A stretch of DNA of 5,048 nucleotides from an uncultured Bacillota bacterium (lineage in GTDB: Bacteria; Bacillota; Clostridia; Christensenellales; UBA1242): positions 1 through 5,048 of the forward strand of contig URAC01000056.1 in assembly GCA_900545735.1 (NCBI GenBank), written 5' to 3'. The first letter of the stretch is position 1, and every line of letters begins with the position of its first letter. The position numbers and the translations under genes were made by a program. Of the stretch, positions 1-5,000 are shown in pieces. Below the pieces are notes generated by a model. That model did no database searches. It was not told where the DNA came from and saw only the letters and a program-made list of their open reading frames with translations.

Positions 1-212
1 ATCTTAATAAAATCTATGATTAATTAGTTTTTCAACTAAACTTACAATATAATATTAACTATCTAAAAGAGATTTGTCAAATAAATTTGATAACATTTTT
101 AGTCGCTTTATGTAGATGATGAGAATTTCTTATTACTAAGTCTTTAAAAAGACAAAATATAGATTTTAAAAAAGCAACAAAATTATTTTTACGATAAAGA
201 CAAGACAAAAAA
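1..212. other. AT-rich flank without a gene
   Basis: No reading frame of useful length is open on either strand and I recognise no RNA gene. The stretch is very AT-rich and holds only weak inverted repeats (74-93, TTGTCAAAT/ATTTGATAA with one mismatch; 140-153, GTCTTT/AAAGAC). It lies on the 5' side of the tRNA gene, so it is most likely host chromosome outside the mobile element. That placement is inferred from the tRNA orientation. Confidence 0.6.
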
Positions 213-240
213 TTGACAAAACTATAAAATTTGCTAAACT
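213..240 (+). promoter_or_regulatory. Promoter for the tRNA-Arg region
   Basis: A perfect -35 box TTGACA (213-218) is followed after 16 bp by TAAACT (235-240). The -10 is preceded by TGC, giving an extended -10. The expected start point falls a few bases before the first tRNA-like copy at 255. No second promoter is evident in the 20 bp before the intact tRNA at 340, so the intact tRNA is probably transcribed through the damaged copy. Confidence 0.65.
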
Positions 241-254
241 ATAAACATTAACCT

Positions 255-320
255 GCTCCCATAGTGAAGTGGATATCACAATGGTCTTCGGAACCATTAT
301 GGAGGGTTCGATTATCCCAC
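255..320 (+). pseudogene. Damaged tRNA-Arg copy (5' half intact)
   Basis: The first 50 or so bases match the downstream tRNA-Arg almost base for base: TA at 8-9, GTGA/TCAC D-stem and anticodon loop CTTCGGA. The anticodon stem is ATGGT/ACCAT against ATAGT/ACTAT in the intact copy, a compensated pair change. After the variable loop it breaks down. The T-loop core TTCGATT is present, but the T-stem has two mismatches (including 53-61) and the acceptor 3' strand that should pair with GCTCCCA is missing, as is CCA. It cannot fold into a complete tRNA. It may be a decayed tandem gene or a scar of an earlier recombination in this tRNA. Confidence 0.7.
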
Positions 321-339
321 TAAAAAAATAATCAATTTT

Positions 340-414
340 GCGCCCATAGTGAAGTGGATATCACAATAGTCTTCGGAACTATTATGCCGAGTTCGAGTCT
401 TGGTGGGCGCACCA
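340..414 (+). tRNA. tRNA-Arg (anticodon TCG), CCA encoded
   Basis: The acceptor strands GCGCCCA (340-346) and TGGGCGC (404-410) pair perfectly, followed by A73 and an encoded CCA (412-414). The D-stem is GTGA/TCAC with loop AGTGGATA. The anticodon stem is ATAGT/ACTAT with the 7-base loop CTTCGGA, giving anticodon TCG, which decodes CGN arginine codons. The T-arm is CCGAG/CTTGG (one G-T pair) with loop TTCGAGT. The 3' end faces an integrase gene, the classic layout when a tyrosine-recombinase element has inserted in a tRNA 3' half and restored it. Confidence 0.95.
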
Positions 415-439
415 CAAAAAGCCTGATTTTACGGGCATT

Positions 440-469
440 TCAGCGATTTTGATGGTCGCTGATTTTTTT
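440..469 (+). terminator. Intrinsic terminator after tRNA-Arg
   Basis: A perfect 7-bp stem TCAGCGA/TCGCTGA (440-446 and 456-462) with a 9-base loop is followed directly by seven T residues (463-469). It sits 26 bp after the tRNA CCA end and would stop tRNA transcription before it runs antisense into the integrase gene. Confidence 0.85.
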
Positions 470-479
470 ATTTCCAAAC

Positions 480-531
480 AAAAAAAATCGAACTCCCAAA
501 TTAAGACAATGCTCATCTAGGTGTTCGATTT
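480..531 (-). terminator. Probable terminator of the integrase operon
   Basis: AAATCGAAC (485-493) and GTTCGATTT (523-531) form a perfect 9-bp inverted repeat. On the minus strand the second arm runs into eight T residues (complement of 480-487). It lies downstream of the integrase stop and converges with the tRNA terminator. The 29-base loop is long for an intrinsic terminator, hence moderate confidence. The arms share GTTCGATT with tRNA T-loops, so an attachment-related role is possible. Confidence 0.45.
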
Positions 532-574
532 CAATGCTAAAAAACTTATCATTTTTTTGCTCAAAAAGTGCAGA

Positions 575-607
575 TTTCTACGAATTTTCTACGAATTTGT
601 AACGAAT
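575..607. repeat. Three 11-bp iterons, candidate Int arm-binding sites
   Basis: TTTCTACGAAT occurs twice in perfect tandem (575-585, 586-596). A third unit, TTGTAACGAAT (597-607), has three changes. The core ACGAATTT starts at 580, 591 and 602, an exact 11-bp period, so the sites face one side of the helix. They lie between the tRNA (attachment site) and the integrase gene, where tyrosine integrases with an N-terminal arm-binding domain usually have arm-type sites. Binding is inferred, not shown. Confidence 0.6.
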
Positions 608-664
608 TTTTGCAAGCAAACTTATTTTTAGTGTATTTTATCGCCAAGTGTCGTGTGGTGCTTT

Positions 665-1990
665 TTACATTTCAAAATCCTTTTGTCTGCGTTTTCTTCG
701 TTCTTGTTCTTTTCTTTTTTCTTCAAGTTTTCGCTCTAACTCTGCAATTTCATCGTCAAGATTTTCTTCTTTAACAAGTTCTGCCTCTTCATTGTTTGAT
801 ACTTCCTCTTGAGTTTTTTCTGATGGTTGTTTAATCGTTTTTGTAAGAGCACTGCTTATTGCGTTCGCACTTTCATATTTGGCTGTATAGTCCAAATGCG
901 AATAGACATCGGCTGTTGTGTTAAAATTTGAATGACCTAACCACTCTTGAATATTTTTCATAGGAATTTTGCTGGCAACAAGCAAACTAGCGCAAGAGTG
1001 CCTTAAATCGTGAAATCTAATATGTTTTAAATTGTTCTTTTGTAAAATCTTTCTAAATCTGTTTGTTACAAGATTTGGGTCGACAATATCTCCAATATCA
1101 TCAACAAATACATAGTTAATATATTGATAGTTGTAGCTTCTGCCAAACACTTCTTTATTGTGTTCTATCTCCGTTTTCCGTTCAATAAACATTTTTTCAA
1201 TTTCAGGTAGTAGGGGCAATGTTCTATTGCTTGCCTGCGTTTTCAAAGTATCTGATAAATAATAAACGCCATTCACATTTAAGACCTTGTGTTTTATCGT
1301 TATCATTTTGTTTTCAAAATCTATTGCATCCCATTTTAGTCCAATAAGCTCACTTCGCCTAAATCCATAAAACGCTGCCACACGAACAATAAGTTTCAAA
1401 GGCGTTTTGTCTGTAACTTTGAATAATTCTTCCAACTCATCTTTGTTATAGAAATTCATTCGTGTTTTTTCTCTTTTAATATGTGGCATAAATTCATAAG
1501 GATTCTTGCCAATCAAATCATCTCTGTATGCTTTGCGAAGTGCTGGCGAAAGCAGAGTAGCGTGATGTTTGACTGTAATGTTTTTATTTCCTCTTTCTTT
1601 TTTAAGATAATCATAAAAGTCTAATATGTGATGATAAGTAACATCTTTTAGTTTAAGTTTATTTCCAAAAAACTCTTTGACAACTTTAACCTGATTACTA
1701 TATGAATAGTAAACAGCTGGCGAAAGTTCTTCCTTTTTATCTTTGACATACTGTTCAATATAATCCACAAATAAAATATCATTCTTGACCTGTGGCTCTG
1801 GCATCTTCTCATAAACTTCATCTGAATTAAATTTATCAAGTTGTTCTTTTAAAAATTTTTGAGCTTCTTTTTTATTGCCACGTTCTTTAAGCCCAGTTGT
1901 TATCCATTTTTGTTTATATTTGCCATAGTTGTCTTTGTAATTTATTACAGCATAATAAACACCATTTTTTACTTTCAAACTTCCTGTCAT
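665..1990 (-). CDS. int: Tyrosine recombinase / site-specific integrase
   Basis: Integrase of 441 residues that cuts and rejoins DNA at the tRNA-Arg attachment site. The N-terminus (about 1-50, with GVYYAVINYKD and KQKWITTG) resembles the AP2-like arm-binding domain of Bacillota integrases. Residues about 70-165 form the core-binding SAM-like domain, and 175-375 the catalytic domain. All catalytic residues are visible: R211 (GFRRSE), K250 (TLKTQ), H327 and R330 (HDLRH), H353 (LGH) and the nucleophile Y363 (ADVYSH). After 380 comes an unusual charged, coiled-coil-like tail of about 60 residues ending RQKDFEM. The ATG overlaps the TGA of the excisionase-like gene by 4 bp (ATGA) and has a strong GGAGGTG site (1998-2004), so translation is coupled. 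The iterons downstream are its likely arm sites. Activity is inferred from the intact motifs. Confidence 0.95.
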   Translation of the reverse strand: MTGSLKVKNGVYYAVINYKDNYGKYKQKWITTGLKERGNKKEAQKFLKEQLDKFNSDEVYEKMPEPQVKNDILFVDYIEQYVKDKKEELSPAVYYSYSNQVKVVKEFFGNKLKLKDVTYHHILDFYDYLKKERGNKNITVKHHATLLSPALRKAYRDDLIGKNPYEFMPHIKREKTRMNFYNKDELEELFKVTDKTPLKLIVRVAAFYGFRRSELIGLKWDAIDFENKMITIKHKVLNVNGVYYLSDTLKTQASNRTLPLLPEIEKMFIERKTEIEHNKEVFGRSYNYQYINYVFVDDIGDIVDPNLVTNRFRKILQKNNLKHIRFHDLRHSCASLLVASKIPMKNIQEWLGHSNFNTTADVYSHLDYTAKYESANAISSALTKTIKQPSEKTQEEVSNNEEAELVKEENLDDEIAELERKLEEKRKEQERRKRRQKDFEM

Positions 1991-2196
1991 AACTGTTCAC
2001 CTCCGATGAGATACGCAATAACGTTGTATTTTGGAATTTTATAGTCCTTACCAATCTTAATTGATTTGATTGTTCCATCTCGAAGTAGTTCATAAGTTTT
2101 TGTTCGCTTAATTCCAAGCATTTGACCTAATTGTTCAACACCTACGCAATCCGGGAAGTCTTTAAACATGATATCGCTTAATTCTTTAATACTCAT
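1987..2196 (-). CDS. xis: Excisionase-like helix-turn-helix protein
   Basis: A 69-residue basic protein of the MerR-like HTH_17/excisionase type. VGVEQLGQMLGIKRTKTYEL forms the helix-turn-helix, followed by the usual wing, GTIKSIKIGKDYKIPK, and a short last helix. Such proteins bend DNA at attachment sites and tip the integrase towards excision; some also act as repressors. I chose the ATG at 2196 because GAGGTG lies at good spacing before it. A GTG at 2208 would add four residues but has no good site and overlaps the upstream stop. The gene starts 8 bp after the decayed recombinase gene and overlaps int by 4 bp, a typical xis-int arrangement. The directionality-factor role is inferred from family and position. 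Confidence 0.85.
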   Translation of the reverse strand: MSIKELSDIMFKDFPDCVGVEQLGQMLGIKRTKTYELLRDGTIKSIKIGKDYKIPKYNVIAYLIGGEQL

Positions 2197-2204
2197 ATTG
2201 CACC

Positions 2205-2891
2205 TCACATTTCCATATCCGACTTGCGATATTGATTTGCAATATCCAATAGGTCATTAAGGTTTGTTAAAAATCTTTTATTTCTAAACAAATTGAAATT
2301 TTTATATAAACGATTATATTTCTTAATCTTACAATCAAATCTAGTCCAAGCACGATAATAATCATAATCGTGAGATTTTTGACAAATATAATTATCAAGG
2401 CAACAACTTAGTCCAGAAAGTAGAATTTGTGGTAAGTTGTTATCTCGTCCAATATATCTCAAATTTCGACTTAGAGTGTTGTAATTAAGTCTTGTGCCAT
2501 CATTTTTGAGGGCAACATACTTTTTATTTTCAAAAGAGTAATTTTCTTTTGAAATACTATTTTTGAGTTGTTGCTCTTTAAGTTCTAAAAGCAATATTTT
2601 TATGTTTGGGAGTAGTGGAAATTTTCTCGCAGATTCCAAAACTTTTTGATTGTCCCATTTATAATAAATTTGATTATTTCTTTTTTGTGTGATGTCATAA
2701 ATAGTGATAGTGTTATTTTCAAAATCTATATCGTCCCATTCCAAACATACAAGTTCAATTCGTGATAACTCATAGGTCATCACCAGTTTAAAATAACACT
2801 CATATTTGTTACCTTTGATTGCTTTCAAAAATGCTTTTATTTGTTTTAAATCAAAGGTATTTTTATCATTGATTTCGTTTAAATATAGCAT
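2205..2891 (-). CDS. Catalytically decayed tyrosine-recombinase-like protein
   Basis: A 228-residue protein resembling only the catalytic half of the neighbouring integrase, with no arm- or core-binding domain. Matching blocks include EWDDIDFENNTITI (integrase: KWDAIDFENKMITI) and FPLLPNI (LPLLPEI). Key residues have changed: the first catalytic Arg aligns with S43 (ELSRIEL), and the HxxR pair aligns with L157 and G160 (LLSGLSC). K83, W182 at the His/Trp position and Y192 appear kept with correct spacing. It is therefore unlikely to recombine DNA alone, yet the frame is intact over its full length and has a good AAGGA site (2901-2905), which suggests a kept role such as modulating Int or binding core sites. 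It is first in the int operon and ends RKSDMEM. It could also be a pseudogene that has not yet collected stops. Confidence 0.75.
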   Translation of the reverse strand: MLYLNEINDKNTFDLKQIKAFLKAIKGNKYECYFKLVMTYELSRIELVCLEWDDIDFENNTITIYDITQKRNNQIYYKWDNQKVLESARKFPLLPNIKILLLELKEQQLKNSISKENYSFENKKYVALKNDGTRLNYNTLSRNLRYIGRDNNLPQILLSGLSCCLDNYICQKSHDYDYYRAWTRFDCKIKKYNRLYKNFNLFRNKRFLTNLNDLLDIANQYRKSDMEM

Positions 2892-3027
2892 TGTTTTCCG
2901 TCCTTGTTTTTAAATTTTTTAAACTACTTTCTAATGTTCATTCGCCATAGTTCTTTAACGCATCAAGCGAAAGACTTTTGGGCTTAACGCCTTTTGTGAC
3001 GGATTATTTTTGTTAATCAAACAAGCG

Positions 3028-3189
3028 ATGTCAAACGACTTTGGGGACCCTGCAAAAAATGTTTTTGTGGGGAGAGGAACAGCCGACCATAAGGTCAAAG
3101 AATTGCAATTTATTGAAATTCTTGACAAAAGGGTGAGCTGTGACGAGGAACCAGGTATTCCTAGTTGCCGTAAGATAAGGAAGATATAA
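3028..3189 (+). CDS. Candidate 53-residue protein, unknown function
   Basis: The plus-strand frame from ATG 3028 to TAA 3189 begins MSNDFGDPAKNVFVGRG and ends with CDEEPGIPSC and a basic tail. It is soluble-looking, with two cysteines near the end, and about three quarters of codons begin with a purine, many with G, as in real genes. The frame stays open back to about 2957, so it could be the end of a longer, broken gene. Against it: no clear ribosome binding site, opposite orientation to all neighbours, and overlap with hairpins and a minus-strand open frame. I recognise no family. Confidence 0.25.
   Translation: MSNDFGDPAKNVFVGRGTADHKVKELQFIEILDKRVSCDEEPGIPSCRKIRKI
3048..3072 (+). other. 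Strong 11-bp stem-loop
   Basis: CCCTGCAAAAA (3048-3058) pairs with TTTTTGTGGGG (3062-3072) around the 3-base loop ATG, with two G-T pairs as plus-strand RNA. It has no T-tract after it, so it is not an ordinary terminator. A hairpin beside a relaxase gene could be part of an oriT or of a structured RNA. Confidence 0.5.
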
Positions 3190-3315
3190 CTGAATCATCA
3201 AATGTAACAGGTCAAAACACTTGTATTTACTAGGGTTTTGCCACATTTTGCTGGGAAAGTTGTTTCTTCCGCTTATCCTGTTTTGTAAATTCTCTAAATT
3301 AGAGTCAGTTTCTTT

Positions 3316-4518
3316 CTACATTTCATAGTCTGAATATCTGCTTTTCGAATGTGAATTCTCATATTCAATTTGCTTTCTATAATATTCAAGTTTGTTATGG
3401 TATCTCTCAAAGAAATCCATCTCATCTTGAATGGCTTTAGCATTGTTTTCCATAAGGTCAAGCAGCTCGTCCAAGATGTTTTTTCTATATCTCTTTTTAA
3501 TCGCTTTATAATTTGAGGTTTTAAGATTTAGTCTTTCAATTTCATCGTGCTTTTTGCCAACCTTAATTGCAACTTGAATAGTCTTATTTCCAAGCCTTCG
3601 CATTATGTCTTTCATAAGATTATCACCTTCAAGATATTCTCGTGTTTTCTTCCAAAGTTTGAAATCCATGACATCACTTGCAAAGTCAAAATATGCCTTA
3701 CTTATTTGCTTGTTTTTGCCAATAAAGTATTTTGTTACCTCATCAACTTTTAGCTTTAATGGGCGCATATTTTCGCTGTCATAAGATATCCTTCCTTCGC
3801 TTGGGAGCAGAGTGTAAAGTTCATTCAAAAGTTTTTTACCTTTTCTTGCAATTTGGGTTTTTGTCATTTCAACATTGTAGCTATCAAGCAAATTTTTTCT
3901 GTTTTTAATAAGCTGAGCAGTGGCGTTTGTGAGCTTTTTTTCAAACATAAATTTGCTGTCAATTAAAACATTCTTTGCAATCTTTCCTGAGTGGAATTTT
4001 AGGTTGTTGCCGTTAGCATAGTAAAGGGGCTCTTTTTCAAAAAACGAAACGTGAATGTGTTTGTTTTCGGTGTTCTCGTGCAGTCCTGCATACCAAACAA
4101 TATTGTCTGGATTAAGTCCTGCCTTTTTCAAAAATCTTGGCATTTCACTTTTCATAAATTCGTATGCTTGGTCATAATCTCGGCAATAGTTATTTCCAAA
4201 TTCCTCTCTAAAAGATATAACCATATCCCAAATCACACTTTGGGTTGTTTGCAGACTTTGCTTTAACTCTTTAATCTGCTTATCACTAATTAGCCCATTT
4301 TGATTGAATACACCACAAGATTTTTCTTTGCTCCCAACATATTCTTCATAGTCTTTTGGGACTTGTTCTGTGGAACCTGTGTGAATATAGCTCAGATAGT
4401 TATAACTTCCATTGCAACTAACAAAATCTCTGTGCTTTTGGTATTCTTCATTTGTGTTATTGGACTTGTAATAGTGGCATTTAAGCACGATATTGTTTGC
4501 CTGCGAGTTATCTGCCAT
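3316..4518 (-). CDS. mobL: MobL-family relaxase (HUH endonuclease)
   Basis: A 400-residue relaxase expected to nick one strand at the element's oriT, stay joined to the 5' end through a tyrosine, and be carried through a helper's conjugation channel. The diagnostic stretch is WYAGLHENT-ENKHIHVSFFEKEP: H147, H154 and H156 form the metal-binding HUH triad, in the wording typical of the MobL (MOB-L) family of Bacillota. Candidate nucleophile tyrosines are clustered near the N-terminus (Y16, Y17, Y26, Y39, Y41, Y44); which one is used cannot be told here. Residues about 200-400 are helical and charged, ending RYSDYEM. The ATG at 4518 lies 11 bp inside the upstream gene, implying translational coupling. 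The stop is TAG, and the same frame then stays open for 94 more codons. No T4SS or coupling-protein gene is visible. Confidence 0.9.
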   Translation of the reverse strand: MADNSQANNIVLKCHYYKSNNTNEEYQKHRDFVSCNGSYNYLSYIHTGSTEQVPKDYEEYVGSKEKSCGVFNQNGLISDKQIKELKQSLQTTQSVIWDMVISFREEFGNNYCRDYDQAYEFMKSEMPRFLKKAGLNPDNIVWYAGLHENTENKHIHVSFFEKEPLYYANGNNLKFHSGKIAKNVLIDSKFMFEKKLTNATAQLIKNRKNLLDSYNVEMTKTQIARKGKKLLNELYTLLPSEGRISYDSENMRPLKLKVDEVTKYFIGKNKQISKAYFDFASDVMDFKLWKKTREYLEGDNLMKDIMRRLGNKTIQVAIKVGKKHDEIERLNLKTSNYKAIKKRYRKNILDELLDLMENNAKAIQDEMDFFERYHNKLEYYRKQIEYENSHSKSRYSDYEM

Positions 4519-4741
4519 TGTTCTTTACAATCTCCAAAATAGCATTGGTTTTGTCTTCTATAGCATCAAGCTGTTCAAGTATCTCTTCTTGTTTATTTTC
4601 TTTGAAAACATAGTTTTTCAAGATTAAGTTAAAAAACTCATTTTTGGTTGTGCAGTTTGATAGAGCGTAAAGTTCAGCAATTTTATCTAAAAGCTTTTTA
4701 TCTCTAATCCGTAACATATTTTCGCTACTGAAATTTTCCAT
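4508..4741 (-). CDS. Small ribbon-helix-helix-like relaxosome accessory protein
   Basis: A 77-residue protein. NMLRIRD looks like the short DNA-reading strand, followed by two helices (KKLLDKIAELYALS and TKNEFFNLILKNYV), the pattern of ribbon-helix-helix proteins. A charged coiled-coil-like tail (about 50-73) follows. It overlaps the relaxase by 11 bp and has an ideal AAGGAGG site (4747-4753) 5 bp before its ATG. Small DNA-binding proteins in this position usually bind oriT, help the relaxase form the relaxosome and often repress their own operon (MobC-like role). That role is inferred from fold and position; the family was not recognised by name. Confidence 0.75.
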   Translation of the reverse strand: MENFSSENMLRIRDKKLLDKIAELYALSNCTTKNEFFNLILKNYVFKENKQEEILEQLDAIEDKTNAILEIVKNNGR

Positions 4742-4778
4742 TTTGTCCTCCTTGTTTAGATTTTGAATAACGAAAAAT

Positions 4779-4801
4779 AAAGCTTCGTCCCCATAAGCTC
4801 T
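4779..4801 (-). other. Stem-loop with GGGG loop in mob leader
   Basis: Read as minus-strand RNA, AGAGCUU pairs with AAGCUUU (one G-U pair) around the 9-base loop AUGGGGACG. A short run of five U follows after one A, so a weak attenuator is possible. It lies 38 bp before the first mob-operon ATG. Confidence 0.45.
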
Positions 4802-4848
4802 AGTTTTTCTTTATTTTTAATTTCTTTTTCCTCTCACAAGAAAAAATA

Positions 4849-4879
4849 TTTAGTAAACTTGACTTGTATATATACTAAA
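4849..4879. repeat. Inverted repeat TTTAGTA / TACTAAA, possible operator
   Basis: A perfect 7-bp inverted repeat (4849-4855 and 4873-4879) with a 17-bp spacer overlaps the possible -10 of the mob operon promoter. Such a position would suit autoregulation by the ribbon-helix-helix-like protein. This is a suggestion from layout only. Confidence 0.35.
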
Positions 4880-4884
4880 CATGT

Positions 4885-4909
4885 GCGAGAACCCCAAACT
4901 CGCTTTTTT
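4885..4909 (+). terminator. Plus-strand intrinsic-terminator-like hairpin
   Basis: GCGAG (4885-4889) pairs with CTCGC (4899-4903) around a 9-base loop AACCCCAAA and is followed by six T residues. It would stop plus-strand transcription, although no plus-strand gene precedes it here. On the minus strand the same hairpin has the loop UUUGGGGUU and lacks a T-tract, so it may instead be part of the oriT/leader structure. Confidence 0.5.
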
Positions 4910-5000
4910 CTTGTTAAAAAACTATAATATCTCTCTAAAAGCTTGTTCTTTCTTTGTGTCTAAAAACTCATTCTAAAATCTGTTTGCCCCTACACATATA

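Larger units (their letters stand above)
2892..3315. other. Higher-GC, hairpin-rich spacer between mob and int blocks
   Basis: This 424-bp gap has visibly more G and C than its surroundings. It holds a strong stem-loop (3048-3072), a GACC/GGTC hairpin (3085-3096), an AATTGCAATT palindrome (3101-3110), an AACCAGG/CCTAGTT stem with one mismatch (3149-3166) and CTCTAA/TTAGAG (3292-3304) just after the relaxase stop. Two reading frames overlap on opposite strands (see the candidate small gene and the findings). A perfect minus-strand TTGACA (3029-3034) has no convincing -10. It could hold an oriT, a small gene, a structured RNA or a gene remnant. I cannot decide which. Confidence 0.5.
390..5000. 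mobile_element. Integrative mobilizable element in tRNA-Arg, right end missing
   Basis: The block contains an integrase next to the tRNA 3' end, an excisionase-like gene, a second recombinase-like gene, a MobL relaxase and a small DNA-binding partner, with no conjugation-channel (T4SS) genes visible. This is the gene set of an IME that borrows a helper's conjugation apparatus. It could equally be the left part of a larger ICE, because the sequence stops before a second attachment site. The left boundary is set approximately, at the T-arm of the tRNA. No second copy of the tRNA 3' end is present up to 5000. Confidence 0.65.
4742..5000 (-). promoter_or_regulatory. Mob operon leader, candidate oriT/control region
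   Basis: No convincing gene is present. On the minus strand this 259-bp leader contains a possible promoter: a weak TTGGGG -35 box, 17 bp, then TATATA near 4869-4874. It also contains an inverted repeat (4849-4879) and two stem-loops (4779-4801, 4885-4903), then the ribosome binding site. Each of three GGGG runs (complement of 4789-4792, 4892-4895, 4987-4990) stands out in AT-rich DNA. Leaders of relaxase operons often hold the oriT, so this is one of two candidates, with the spacer at 2892-3315. The nick site cannot be fixed by reading. Confidence 0.4.

Noticed and set aside
74..153. Short inverted repeats in the left flank
   Set aside because: They are all A/T-rich with tiny loops and have no T-tract or nearby gene. 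They are expected by chance at this base composition.
575..607. CRISPR array
   Set aside because: The 11-bp units are directly tandem without spacers and there are no cas genes.
2938..3003. Minus-strand frame ending KPKSLSLDALKNYGE before the decayed recombinase
   Set aside because: It spans only about 21 codons after several stops and has no start codon. At most it is a gene remnant.
3031..3246. Minus-strand open frame starting MWQNPSKYKC as a gene of its own
   Set aside because: It has no ribosome binding site, a hydrophobic and unfamiliar translation, and overlaps a more gene-like plus-strand frame. It is kept only as part of the post-TAG observation.
665..4741. Genetic code with TGA read as tryptophan
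   Set aside because: TGA ends the excisionase-like and decayed-recombinase genes at exactly the coupled starts of the next genes, and Trp uses TGG, so the standard code fits.
4752..4780. Plus-strand promoter for an antisense RNA (TTGTTT, 17 bp, AAATAA)
   Set aside because: Both boxes are poor matches. The antisense RNA idea rests only on the hairpins and terminator.
4881..4976. Plus-strand 31-codon frame starting MCENPK
   Set aside because: It has no ribosome binding site, and the terminator-like hairpin lies inside its first codons. The TTGACT and TATACT nearby are too close together to form a promoter.
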